DNA from: Hymenobacter sp. 15J16-1T3B
GTDB taxonomy: Bacteria; Bacteroidota; Bacteroidia; Cytophagales; Hymenobacteraceae
Direction: 5' to 3'
Length of the DNA stretch: 64,000 bases
NCBI RefSeq assembly: GCF_020711235.1
Contig: NZ_JAJFAV010000011.1
Location: forward strand, 62,001 to 126,000
Shown here: positions 7,793 through 16,859 of the stretch, piece after piece
Position numbering within the stretch: position 1 is the stretch's first letter
How the letters are laid out: each line of letters opens with the position of its first letter
The notes under the pieces: generated by a model
Told to the model about the DNA's origin: nothing
The model's database searches: none
What the model saw: only the letters and a program-made list of their open reading frames with translations
Translations under genes and position numbers: made by a program

Positions 7793-10594
7793 ATGTCCGC
7801 CTCCTTCTTTGCCCGGCCGCTACCGCCGCGGCGGCCGTACCTGGGCCGCTGGCTGGCCGTGGCCTGGCTACTGCTGAGCGGGCTGGCGGGATGCACGCCC
7901 GCAGCGCCGGTGCCGCGCTACCGCATCGGCTTTTCGCAGTGCACCAACGGCGACGCGTGGCGGCAGGCTATGCTGGCGGGAATGAACAAGGAGCTCAGCT
8001 TCTACCCCGAGGTGAGCTTCCGCATCAAGGATGCCCAGTACAGCAGCGCCCGCCAGGAACAGCAGATCAAGGAGCTGCTGCGCGAAGGCATTGACTTGCT
8101 CATCGTGTCGGCCAACGAGGCCGAGCCAGTGACGCCCATCGTGGAGGAAGTGTACAACCGCGGCATTCCGGTGGTCATCCTCGACCGGCGCACCACCTCC
8201 AAGCTCTACACGGCCTACGTGGGCGGCAACAACGTGGAAGTGGGCCAGCAAGCCGGCCACTACGCGGCCGGGCTGCTGCGCCAGCGCGGGCAGGTACTGG
8301 AAGTGCGCGGCGCCCCCGGCTCCTCCCCCGCCGTCGACCGGCACCGGGGCTTTGCGCAGGCGCTGGCGGCGTACCCGGGCCTGCAGCTGGTGGCCGAGGT
8401 CAACAGCGACTGGGAGCGGCCGTCGGTGCTGGAGCGCCTGCCGCAGGTGCTGCGCCAGCACCCCGACGTGGATCTGATTTTCGCCCACAACGACCGCGTG
8501 GCCCTGGGCGCCTACCAAGTGTGCAAGCAGCTCGGGCTGGAGCGGCGCATCCGCATCATCGGGGTGGACGGGCTGCCGGGCGTGCGCGGCGGCATTCAGT
8601 TGGTGCAAGACGGCGTCATCACGGCCACCCTGCTGTACTCGCCGGGCGGCGAAGAGGCCATCCGAACGGCCATGAAGATTTTGCGCCGCCAGCCCTATGC
8701 CAAGGAAAACATCCTCAGCACCATGGTCATCGATTCGACCAACGCGCTGACGATGAAGCTGCAAACCGAGCAACTCAGCGCCCAGCAGCGCGACATTCGG
8801 CGGCAGCAGGAGCTGCTGCGGGCGCAACGGGCCACCTATTCCAGCCAGCAAAATGTGCTCTACGTGCTGGCGGCAGCCCTGCTCGGGGCGGCGCTGCTCG
8901 GAGCAGTGGCCTGGCGGGCTTTCCGCGTGAACCGGCGCATCAACCGGCAGCTGGAGGGGCAGAACCAGGAAATCCTGGCCCAGCGCAACCAGATCATGGA
9001 CATGGCCGAGCAAGCCCGCGTGGCCACCGAGGCCAAGCTGCGCTTCTTCACCAACTTCTCCCACGAGCTGCGCACCCCGCTCACGCTCATCCTGGGGCCG
9101 GTGGAAGAGCTGCTCACCAGCGGGCAGGACTTCTCGGCCGCCCAGCGCCACGACCTGACCCTGGTGCGCCGCAACACCCACCGCCTGCTGCAGCTGGTCA
9201 ACCAGCTCATGGATTTCCGCAAAATCGACGTGGGCAAGATGCCGGTGCGGGCCGCGCAGGGCAATCTGGTGGCCTTCGTGCGCGACATCATGGACGTATT
9301 TGAGCGCCCGGCCCGGCAGCGCGGCATTGCCCTGCGCTTTTTGCCGGCCGAGCCCAGCATCAGCGTGTGGTTCGACGCCAACATCGTCGACAAAGTGTTT
9401 TTCAACCTGCTCAGCAACGCCTTCAAGTTCACGCCCGACCGCGGGCAAATTACGGTGAGCATTCAGCGCGTCCCGGCCGACAAAACGGTGCGGGTGAGCG
9501 TGGAAGACACCGGCTGCGGCATTTCGGAGCAGGACCAGGCGCACATGTTCGAGTGGTTTTACCAGGGCCACCAGTCGGCCCGGGGCTCGGGCATGGGCCT
9601 GGCGCTGGCCCAGGGCCTGACGCGTCTGCACCAGGGCCAGCTGAGCTTCAGCAGCCAGCCGGGCCAGGGCAGCATTTTCACCGTGACCTTGCCGGAGGAG
9701 CTCCCCGAGGCCCTGCGCAGCCGCGGCCCGGCCAGCGCGGCGCCCGCCGCTTTTGCGCTGGACGAGGACGTGAGCCTGCCGCCGCCCCCCATGCTGTCCG
9801 ACGAGCCCGCGCCGGCTGTCACCAGCAGCGAGTCGCTAGTGCTGGTAATTGAGGACAACCCGGACGTCAGCGCCTTTCTGCAGCAGAAGCTACGGCCGCA
9901 CTTTCAGGTCAATGCCGCCGCCGACGGCGAAAACGGCCTGCGCCTGGCGGCCGAGGCCATTCCCGACCTCATCGTGTGCGACGTGATGCTGCCCGGCATC
10001 AGCGGACTGGAGGTGGTGCGGCAGCTCAAGCAAGACTGGCGCACTTCGCACATTCCGGTGGTGATGCTCACGGCCCGCAACGCGCCCGAGCAGCAGGTAG
10101 AAGGCGTGCAGCAGGGCGCCGACCTCTACCTCACCAAGCCCTTCAACCCCACCTTCCTGCTCGAAAGCCTGCGCACCCTGTTGGCCAACCGTGACCGGCA
10201 GCGCGAGCATTTCCGCCGCGAGCTGTCGGTGGATACCGCCACGGTGGCCCCGCAGCGGGTGGACCAGAAGTTCCTGGCCGATCTGACGGCCATTGTAGAA
10301 GCCAACCTGTCGCGCGCCGAGCTGTCGGTGGAAGACGTGGCGCGCAGCCTGGGCATTTCGCGGGTGCAGCTCTACCGCAAGGTCAAGGCCGTGCTCGGCA
10401 CCGGCGTAACGGACTTCATCCAGGGCATCCGCCTGACCAAGGCCCGGCAGCTCTTGCTCGACGAGGAGCTGACCATTGCCGAAGTGGCGTATCAGCTGGG
10501 CTTCTCTTCGCCCTCCTACTTCTCCACCAGCTTCAAGGCACGCTACCAAGTGTCGCCCTCGGAGTTCCGGGCCCTGCACACCACGGCGGGCTAA
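7793..10594 (+). CDS. Hybrid two-component system protein with periplasmic sugar-binding sensor (fructose-sensing type)
   Basis: In order, the 933 residues hold: an N-terminal signal ending in a lipobox-like LAGC (Cys34); a periplasmic binding protein domain of the ribose/LacI type (about 42-320, YRIGFSQCTNGDAWRQ, PVVILDRR, LIFAHNDRVALGAY, IIGVDG); a membrane helix (about 355-376); a HisKA domain with SHELRTP (His424); a HATPase domain (NLLSNAFKF, GSGMGLAL); a receiver domain with Asp730 (CDVMLPG); and an AraC-type HTH (850-930). This is the architecture of the B. thetaiotaomicron fructose sensor BT1754. It stands 0.8 kb upstream of the susC/susD/fructokinase/GH32 genes it probably activates. 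The sugar is inferred from context. Confidence 0.93.
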   Translation: MSASFFARPLPPRRPYLGRWLAVAWLLLSGLAGCTPAAPVPRYRIGFSQCTNGDAWRQAMLAGMNKELSFYPEVSFRIKDAQYSSARQEQQIKELLREGIDLLIVSANEAEPVTPIVEEVYNRGIPVVILDRRTTSKLYTAYVGGNNVEVGQQAGHYAAGLLRQRGQVLEVRGAPGSSPAVDRHRGFAQALAAYPGLQLVAEVNSDWERPSVLERLPQVLRQHPDVDLIFAHNDRVALGAYQVCKQLGLERRIRIIGVDGLPGVRGGIQLVQDGVITATLLYSPGGEEAIRTAMKILRRQPYAKENILSTMVIDSTNALTMKLQTEQLSAQQRDIRRQQELLRAQRATYSSQQNVLYVLAAALLGAALLGAVAWRAFRVNRRINRQLEGQNQEILAQRNQIMDMAEQARVATEAKLRFFTNFSHELRTPLTLILGPVEELLTSGQDFSAAQRHDLTLVRRNTHRLLQLVNQLMDFRKIDVGKMPVRAAQGNLVAFVRDIMDVFERPARQRGIALRFLPAEPSISVWFDANIVDKVFFNLLSNAFKFTPDRGQITVSIQRVPADKTVRVSVEDTGCGISEQDQAHMFEWFYQGHQSARGSGMGLALAQGLTRLHQGQLSFSSQPGQGSIFTVTLPEELPEALRSRGPASAAPAAFALDEDVSLPPPPMLSDEPAPAVTSSESLVLVIEDNPDVSAFLQQKLRPHFQVNAAADGENGLRLAAEAIPDLIVCDVMLPGISGLEVVRQLKQDWRTSHIPVVMLTARNAPEQQVEGVQQGADLYLTKPFNPTFLLESLRTLLANRDRQREHFRRELSVDTATVAPQRVDQKFLADLTAIVEANLSRAELSVEDVARSLGISRVQLYRKVKAVLGTGVTDFIQGIRLTKARQLLLDEELTIAEVAYQLGFSSPSYFSTSFKARYQVSPSEFRALHTTAG

Positions 10595-11387
10595 GGCATT
10601 CAGCCGCCGGCCCTCCCTGGCCCGCCGGGCCGGCGGCGCAGGTGAAACCAGACAGCCCAGCAGGGCGCAGAGCAGCAGCAGCGCCAGCCGGACCACCCGC
10701 TGGGGCCGGGTCCACCCGTGCCTGGGCCCCAAGCGCGCCCGGTTCGATTGTACAAGCCAAGCCGCGAACAAGCCGCCGGGGACGACAGCCCCGAGCCACC
10801 GCAGCGCGAAGATTTTCGGCAGGCCCGGGGCCTGCCTCATCCGCGCCATGGTCTCCTTGGAGCCCAGAAAAACACGGCCGCCCGGCAGCCGGTGCGCACG
10901 CCGCTGAGCAAGGGCTGCAGTAGCAAAAAGGGTGTGGCCGCAGGAGCCGGCACTGAATCATGACGGGTAGTAGCCGAGCGAGCCGCTCCATTGCGGCAAC
11001 CCGCTTGCCGGTCACCTGGCCCGCTGGAGCTGATGGCCCGAGCCGGGGCAGCGCTGCCGGGGCTGAGGCGGGTAACATTTCTGCAAATCGGGTATCAAAA
11101 TTAAAACTAAGGCTTTAAAATCCGTACCAACACTCATATCCAAACAACTGATTTACTGGTCGTTAATAATAATTTTCATTCTGAATCAAAAGTACAAGAC
11201 TTTGAACGATTAGAGGAAGCTGCTGCAAACGTTTGCGCCGCAATTTTGACTTGAAGCCCGGCGACAATTGCTGCTCGCCACCGGGGCCCACGGCCGGTAC
11301 CGCGGGCCGGCTTCAGCGGCAAGCGGCAGCCGGTAACTGCTGGTTTGCCGCCCGCAACCTCCCCTCCTGTTCTCACCAGCCATTCCC
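10595..11387. other. Long non-coding upstream region of the susC gene
   Basis: The first ~490 bp are GC-rich with no credible gene; a minus-strand open frame here has some hydrophobic stretches but runs antisense through the sensor gene. From about 11087 to 11215 the DNA turns sharply AT-rich (TTAATAATAATTTTC), typical of a regulated promoter. A palindrome follows at 11225-11236. This is where the hybrid regulator's AraC domain would be expected to bind, but I see no clear direct repeat. Confidence 0.55.
11225..11236. promoter_or_regulatory. Perfect 12 bp palindrome, operator-like
   Basis: GCAAACGTTTGC is perfectly self-complementary with a central CG, the usual shape of a LacI-family operator. 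It is 152 nt upstream of the susC start, at the downstream edge of the AT-rich promoter region. Which protein binds it is unknown. Confidence 0.4.
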
Positions 11388-14300
11388 ATGAAACACCCTG
11401 TACCCCACCTGCGCCGGGCCGTGGCCGCGACGCTACTCACGGCCCTGCCGCTGACCGCCGCGCTGGCCGGCGGCCCCACCCCCACCGGTGCCGAGCCAAC
11501 CGGCGACATGCTGGCCGATATCAAAGTCAGCGGCCGCGTAACCGACGACAAGGGCCAGGGCCTGCCCGGCGTGACCGTGGTGGTGAAGGGCACTACCAAC
11601 GGCACCCAGACCGACGCTGACGGCCGCTTTGCCCTGACCGTAGCCGACAACGCGACGCTGCTGCTCTCCTTTGTGGGCTACGCCCCGCAGGAGGTACCAG
11701 TGAGCGGCCGCGCCGAGCTGAACGTGCAGCTGACGCCCGACACCAAGGCCCTCGACGAGGTGGTGGTAACCGGCTACCAGGTGCAGAAAAAAGCCGACCT
11801 GACCGGGGCTGTGGCCGTGGTGAAGGTGGACGAAGTGAAAGACTTGCCCTCGGGCAACGTGATGCGCAACCTGCAGGGCCGGGTGCCGGGCGTGAGCATC
11901 AACACCGACGGGGCGCCCGACGGCTCGGTGTCGGTGCGCATCCGCGGGCTGGGCACGCTGGGCAACAACGACCCGCTGTACGTCGTCGACGGCATCCCGA
12001 CCAAGGACGGCATCAACCAGCTCAACCAGAACGACATCGAGTCGATTCAGGTGCTCAAGGACGCCTCGGCGGCCAGCATCTACGGCTCGCGGGCCGGCAA
12101 CGGCGTCATTATCATCACCACCAAGAAGGCCAAGAAAGGCTACAACCGGGTCGAGTTCAGCACCTTCGCCACGGTGCAGCAGCCGCGGCGCATCACCTCC
12201 ATGCTCAACACCCAGGAGTACGGGCGGGTGTACTGGCAGGCGGCCGTCAACTCGGGCAACTCCGCGCCAACCTCGCCGCTCTACACTTACCGGCAGCACC
12301 TGGAAAACGGGCAGCCGGTGCTCGACGAGGTGGCGACGCCGGAGTTTATCGACGCGGATAAAACCCAGCGGGCGGCCGACACCGACTGGTTCCGGGAAAT
12401 TCAGCAGACTTCGCTGATTCAGAGCTACAACCTGAGCCTGGCCAACGGCGGGGAGCGGGGCAACGCGCTGTTCTCGCTGAACTACTACGACAACGACGGG
12501 GTGGTGAAGTACTCGAACTACAAGCGCATGACGGCGCGGCTGAACTCGGACTACTCCTTCTTCGACAGCAAACTAAAAATCGGGGAGAACCTGCTGCTCT
12601 CCCGCAACCGCCAGCGCTTCGGGGCCGACCGCGACGCCATCAACTACGCCACGGTGCTCCCGACCATCGTGCCGGTGCACACGGCGGACGGCGTGGGCTG
12701 GGGCGGGCCGGTCAACGGCATTTCGGACCGGCAGAACCCGGTGCGCCTGCTCGAAGACAACAAGCAGAACTTCGGGGTGACCAGCCGGGCCTTCGGCAAC
12801 GTGTTTGCCGACTTGGAAGTCCTAAAGGGCCTGCACCTGCGCTCCTCCTTCGGCATCGACTACAGCCTGTTCGACCAGAAAAGCCTGCAGAAGAAGTACA
12901 AGTCGGGCTACCTGTCGGACAACGTGAACCGGTTGCTGGTGGTGAACCGCAACTTCGGCAACTGGGTGTGGCAGAACACTTTGAACTACCACCTCGGCGC
13001 GGGCAAAAACCAAGCAGACCTGCTGCTCGGGGCCGAGCGCATCAGCTACAACTTCAACGAGGTGGTGGCCACCCGCTCGGGCTTTGCCAGCGAGGACATC
13101 AACTACGTAGTGCTCGACGCGGGCGCGGGGCAGCAGGGCAACACCGGCTTCTCCTCGGCCTACCGGCTGGCCTCGTACTTCGCGAAGGTCAACTACGCCT
13201 TCGACGAGCGGTACCTGGCCTCGGTGACGGTGCGCCGCGACGGCAGCTCGCGCTTCGGCAAGGAAAACCAGTTTGGCTGGTTTCCGGCCGCGTCGGTGGG
13301 CTGGCGCCTGAGCGAGGAGGGCTTCCTGAAAAACAGCGCGGCGCTGATTTCGGACCTGAAGCTGCGCGCCGGCTGGGGCCAGACCGGCAACCAGGACATT
13401 GCCAACGACGCGGCCTACTCGCTCTACCGCCCGCTCTACGGCGCGGACCCGACCTGGGACCCGGACCCGGGCACGGCCTACGACATTGCCGGAATCAAAA
13501 CGGGGGCGCTGCCCTCGGGCTACCGCCGCTTTCAACAGGGCAACGACCAACTGCGGTGGGAAACCACCACCCAAACCAACCTGGGCGCGGACATCGGCCT
13601 GCTGCAAAACAAGCTCACCGGCTCGGTGGACTACTTCGTGAAGAACACCAAGGACATCTTGGTGCTGCCGCCCTACATGGCGGCGGTGGGCGAGGGCGGG
13701 GCGCGCTGGGTCAACGGCGCTTCCATCGAAAACAAGGGCTGGGAAGTGCTGCTGAGCTACCAGGACGAAGTGCAGGGCTCGGATTTCGCCTACAACGTGA
13801 CGGCCAACGTGAGCCGCTACCGCAACGAGGTGACCAAGCTGCCGCGCGAGGTGATTAACGCCTACGGCGGCAACGGGCAGGACGTGACCATCATCGGGCA
13901 GGCCTTCGGCTCGCGCTACGGCTACGTGGCCGACGGGCTATTTCAGAGCCAGGGCGAGGTGGACGCGCACGCCACCCAGACCGGGGCCGCGCCCGGCCGC
14001 ATCCGCTACCAGGACTTGAACGGGGACGGCAAAATCGACAACCTGGACCAGACCTGGATTACCAACAACACCCCGGACTTCACCTACGGCCTGACCCTGG
14101 GCGGCTCGTGGAAGGGCTTCGACCTGCAGCTGTTCTGGCAGGGCGTACAGGGCCTGAAGGTGTTCAACGACACCAAGTTCCGCACCGACTTCACCTTCGC
14201 CAACCAGGAAAACTGGGGCACCCGCGTGCTCGACGCCTGGACGCCCACCAACACTTCCTCGACCATTCCGGCGGTGTCCTTGCTGAACCAGAACAACGAG

Positions 14301-14558
14301 TGGCGGGCCTCCACCTACTTCGTGGAAAACGGCTCCTACCTGAAGCTGCGCAACGCCCAGCTCGGCTACAGCTTCCCGAAGCCGCTGACCGAAAAGCTGC
14401 GCCTGCAGCAGCTGCGCCTCTACGTACAGGGCACCAACCTCGTCACCTTCAAGGACCGCAAGGGCGCCAACGCCTACACCAGCCCCGACCCGGAAGTGCA
14501 GCTGCTGGGCTTCCCCATTGCGCCGGCCTTTTCGACGGGCCTGAACGTGACGTTCTAG
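11388..14558 (+). CDS. susC: SusC/RagA-type TonB-dependent outer-membrane transporter
   Basis: The 1056-residue protein has a signal peptide, then a CarboxypepD_reg-like domain (about 45-110: VSGRVTDDKGQGLPGVTVVV), the SusC signature and plug (LDEVVVTGYQVQKKADLTGA, PLYVVDGIP, IESIQVLKDASAASIYGSR, VIIITTKK) and a long beta-barrel ending in aromatic NVTF. The length is usual for SusC. It imports an oligosaccharide across the outer membrane with its SusD lipoprotein lid, powered by TonB. The neighbouring GH32, fructokinase and fructose-type sensor point to fructo-oligosaccharides or levan/inulin. SusD follows after a 269 bp gap holding a repeat element. Confidence 0.95.
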   Translation: MKHPVPHLRRAVAATLLTALPLTAALAGGPTPTGAEPTGDMLADIKVSGRVTDDKGQGLPGVTVVVKGTTNGTQTDADGRFALTVADNATLLLSFVGYAPQEVPVSGRAELNVQLTPDTKALDEVVVTGYQVQKKADLTGAVAVVKVDEVKDLPSGNVMRNLQGRVPGVSINTDGAPDGSVSVRIRGLGTLGNNDPLYVVDGIPTKDGINQLNQNDIESIQVLKDASAASIYGSRAGNGVIIITTKKAKKGYNRVEFSTFATVQQPRRITSMLNTQEYGRVYWQAAVNSGNSAPTSPLYTYRQHLENGQPVLDEVATPEFIDADKTQRAADTDWFREIQQTSLIQSYNLSLANGGERGNALFSLNYYDNDGVVKYSNYKRMTARLNSDYSFFDSKLKIGENLLLSRNRQRFGADRDAINYATVLPTIVPVHTADGVGWGGPVNGISDRQNPVRLLEDNKQNFGVTSRAFGNVFADLEVLKGLHLRSSFGIDYSLFDQKSLQKKYKSGYLSDNVNRLLVVNRNFGNWVWQNTLNYHLGAGKNQADLLLGAERISYNFNEVVATRSGFASEDINYVVLDAGAGQQGNTGFSSAYRLASYFAKVNYAFDERYLASVTVRRDGSSRFGKENQFGWFPAASVGWRLSEEGFLKNSAALISDLKLRAGWGQTGNQDIANDAAYSLYRPLYGADPTWDPDPGTAYDIAGIKTGALPSGYRRFQQGNDQLRWETTTQTNLGADIGLLQNKLTGSVDYFVKNTKDILVLPPYMAAVGEGGARWVNGASIENKGWEVLLSYQDEVQGSDFAYNVTANVSRYRNEVTKLPREVINAYGGNGQDVTIIGQAFGSRYGYVADGLFQSQGEVDAHATQTGAAPGRIRYQDLNGDGKIDNLDQTWITNNTPDFTYGLTLGGSWKGFDLQLFWQGVQGLKVFNDTKFRTDFTFANQENWGTRVLDAWTPTNTSSTIPAVSLLNQNNEWRASTYFVENGSYLKLRNAQLGYSFPKPLTEKLRLQQLRLYVQGTNLVTFKDRKGANAYTSPDPEVQLLGFPIAPAFSTGLNVTF

Positions 14559-14602
14559 CACGACCAGACCAGAACGCCCAGTCAAGAACGGCCACCCTAG
14601 CA

Positions 14603-14760
14603 CGTCATGCTGAGCGAAGTCGAAGCATCTCTACCGCTTCGCCAGATAGTGAAATTACTCTTTGGAGTCAGCCCGCGAGATGTCTCGATTTCGCTCGACA
14701 TGACGACCCAAACCGAGCCAGACGAAGCGGTAGAGATGCTTCGACAAGCTCAGCATGACG
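14603..14760. repeat. Composite palindromic intergenic element between susC and susD
   Basis: The outer arms form a ~38 bp near-perfect inverted repeat (14603-14641 starting CGTCATGCTGAGC, 14722-14760 ending GCTCAGCATGACG). Nested inside (about 14674-14705) is the right end of the other element family (CGAGATGTCTCG...CTCGACATGACG). So it looks like one element inserted into, or recombined with, another. In RNA it would fold into a strong hairpin between susC and susD. Confidence 0.85.
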
Positions 14761-14827
14761 GCCTGATAGGCGCTGACGGCCTGCTGGCGTCACCCCCCAC
14801 TTCCCTACTCCCAACCAGCTTCCCACG

Positions 14828-16552
14828 ATGAAATCCATACACGTACTCACCCTGGCCGCGGCCCTGCTGGCCCTTGGCACCGCCGGCTGCAGCGACAAAG
14901 ACTTTCTGGACGTGCCGCCGCGCGGCTCGCTCAGCGACGACCAGCTCAACACGCCCGAAAACGCCGATAAGCAGGTAATTGCCGCCTACTCGGCCCTGGC
15001 CAACGACGGCTTCACGGTGCCGTACACCTCGCTGTGGCCCTACGGCAACCTGCGCTCCGGCGACGCCTACAAGGGCGGCGGCGGCATCGGCGACATCGAA
15101 GGTTTTCACTTCTACGAGACCTTCACCTACAACCGCACCGACGTGGGCAACACCGACGAGGTGTGGTTCCGCCTCTACGTGGGCATCGGGCGGGCCAACG
15201 ACGCGCTGCGCCGCCTCAACGCGGTGACCGACGCGCAGATGCCCACCCGGCAGGTGCGCATCGCCGAGGCGCGCTTCCTGCGCGGGCACTTCTACTTCAT
15301 TCTCAAGGAGCTGTTCGACCGCGTGCCCTACATCGACGAGACGGTGCCGGTGGACCAGTACGACCAAGTGTCGAACGTGGCACTGACCAGCCAGCAGCTC
15401 TGGGACAAGATTGCCGACGACTTTCAGGCCGGCGCGACGAGCCTGCCGGCCACGCAGCCCGAGGTGGGCCGGGCCAGCCAAGTGGCGGCCAAGGCCTACC
15501 TGGCCAAGGTCCGGCTGTTTCAGGCCTACGTGCAGAACGAGCAGCACCAGGTGACGAGCATCGACCAGGGCAAGCTGCAGGAGGTGCTGCGGCTCACCAC
15601 CGAGGTCATAGCCTCGGGCAAGCACAGCCTGTACCCCGACTTCGGCAACAACTTCATGTCGGCCTTCGATAACGGCGCGGAATCGGTGTTTGCCATCCAG
15701 TTTTCGAAGGACGACGGCACCCCGCGCGGGCGCATCAACCAGGGCAGCAAGCTGAACTACCCGATGAACGCGGAATTCGGCTGCTGCAGCTTCCACCAGC
15801 CCAGCCAGAACCTGGTCAACGCCTTCAAGACCGACGCGCAGGGCCTGCCGCAGTTTGCGACCTTCAACACCGGCAGCCTCACGGACTCGGCCGATTTTCA
15901 GACTCACGGCGTGGACCCGCGCCTGGACCACACCGTGGCCATTCCGACGCACCCCTGGAAGTACGACCCCACGTTCGTGTTTCGGCGCAGCTGGGTGCGC
16001 GTGCCCGATGTGTACGGGCAGTTTATGTCGCAAAAGGAGCTGGTGGGGCCCGGTGACCCGGCCTTTCAGAAGCTGCCGCCCTTCATGAGCAGCACCAAGA
16101 ACTGGGCCGTCATCCGCTACGCCGACGTGCTGCTGATGCAGGCCGAGGCGCTCATCGAGCTGAACCGCCCGGCCGAGGCCCTGCCCCTCATCAATCAGGT
16201 CCGGCAACGCGCCCAGCGCAGCACCGCCCTGCTCAAGCAGCGCAACGGGCAGCCCACCTCCAACTACCGCATCGGCCTCTACCCGGGCGCCGGCTGGAGC
16301 CAGGGCTACGCCCGCGAAGCCCTGCGCTGGGAGCGGCGCCTGGAGTTTGCCATGGAAGGCTCGCGCTTCTTCGACCTGGTGCGCTGGGGCATTGCCGCCG
16401 ACTACCTCAACGACTACTTCCAGGTGGAAAAAACCCGCCGCAGCTACCTGCAGAACGCCCGCTTCACCCGCGGCCGCGACGAGTACCTGCCCATTCCGCT
16501 CAATCAAATCAACTTCAGCAAGGGGCTCTACCAACAGAACCCGGGCTGGTAG
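14828..16552 (+). CDS. susD: SusD/RagB-family glycan-binding outer-membrane lipoprotein
   Basis: This 574-residue lipoprotein has a signal peptide with lipobox (LGTAGC), DKDFLDVPPRGSLSDDQL as in the SusD N-terminal domain, TPR-like helices (IGRANDALRRLNAV, RIAEARFLRGHFYFILKELF) and a C-terminal SusD region with the usual WAVIRYADVLLMQAEALIEL and LRWERRLEFAMEGSRFFDLV. The length is normal. SusD proteins cap the SusC barrel and bind the glycan at the cell surface. It is encoded just after susC and before the sugar porter, so it is part of the fructan uptake machine. Confidence 0.95.
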   Translation: MKSIHVLTLAAALLALGTAGCSDKDFLDVPPRGSLSDDQLNTPENADKQVIAAYSALANDGFTVPYTSLWPYGNLRSGDAYKGGGGIGDIEGFHFYETFTYNRTDVGNTDEVWFRLYVGIGRANDALRRLNAVTDAQMPTRQVRIAEARFLRGHFYFILKELFDRVPYIDETVPVDQYDQVSNVALTSQQLWDKIADDFQAGATSLPATQPEVGRASQVAAKAYLAKVRLFQAYVQNEQHQVTSIDQGKLQEVLRLTTEVIASGKHSLYPDFGNNFMSAFDNGAESVFAIQFSKDDGTPRGRINQGSKLNYPMNAEFGCCSFHQPSQNLVNAFKTDAQGLPQFATFNTGSLTDSADFQTHGVDPRLDHTVAIPTHPWKYDPTFVFRRSWVRVPDVYGQFMSQKELVGPGDPAFQKLPPFMSSTKNWAVIRYADVLLMQAEALIELNRPAEALPLINQVRQRAQRSTALLKQRNGQPTSNYRIGLYPGAGWSQGYAREALRWERRLEFAMEGSRFFDLVRWGIAADYLNDYFQVEKTRRSYLQNARFTRGRDEYLPIPLNQINFSKGLYQQNPGW

Positions 16553-16859
16553 CAGTGCATGAGTGACTTGGTGAATGGGTGAAGCAGCAAGCCGAATCAC
16601 TCATTCACCATCTCACCATTTGAAATAGCCGTGCCGGGCGCGCCGGGCTGTGGGAAGGGCGCAAGCCAGCTGCCGACGGCCGCCCCTGGGGATAGGGGCA
16701 GCCCGCTGAGTGAACGGGCTGCAACCGGCGGCCGCGGCGGCCCCGGCGGCGCCTGGCACGGCACTTTTCTCTACCGCTAATTACCTCGTATACAGCCTAC
16801 AACCACCCACCTGGAAGCTACCCTGCTCCCCGCCGGGCACTTCTACAACCTCTTCCGTC
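16553..16859. other. Intergenic region with two hairpins between susD and the MFS gene
   Basis: At 16570-16582 and 16597-16609 are the arms of a 13 bp inverted repeat (GGTGAATGGGTGA / TCACTCATTCACC, one wobble), of the same type as the repeat at 53726-53793. A second hairpin (GCAGCCCG 16698-16705, CGGGCTGC 16715-16722) lies further on. The plus-strand frame is open from 16710, but 16710-16859 is Ala/Pro-rich and unlike the MFS family. Confidence 0.55.

Noticed and set aside
7868-9631. Very long minus-strand open frame (about 590 codons) opposite the hybrid sensor gene
   Set aside because: It is rich in His, Gln, Ala, Gly and Arg with no protein-like motif, the usual antisense shadow of a GC-rich gene with strong third-position bias. 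The same applies to the long antisense frames opposite susC, susD, ccoNO, xylA, ccoI and the macroglobulin gene.
9890-10849. Minus-strand frame starting with hydrophobic segments (LGAVVPGGLFAAWLV, LALLLLCALLGCLV) after the hybrid sensor gene
   Set aside because: The first ~80 codons look vaguely membrane-like, but the frame continues antisense through the receiver and HTH domains, with no stop or motif of its own. I treat it as chance.
16710-16859. N-terminal extension of the sugar porter from an upstream ATG
   Set aside because: The added 50 residues are Ala/Pro/Thr-rich, unlike the MFS family, and overlap a hairpin; the GTG at 16860 begins exactly at the first conserved helix.
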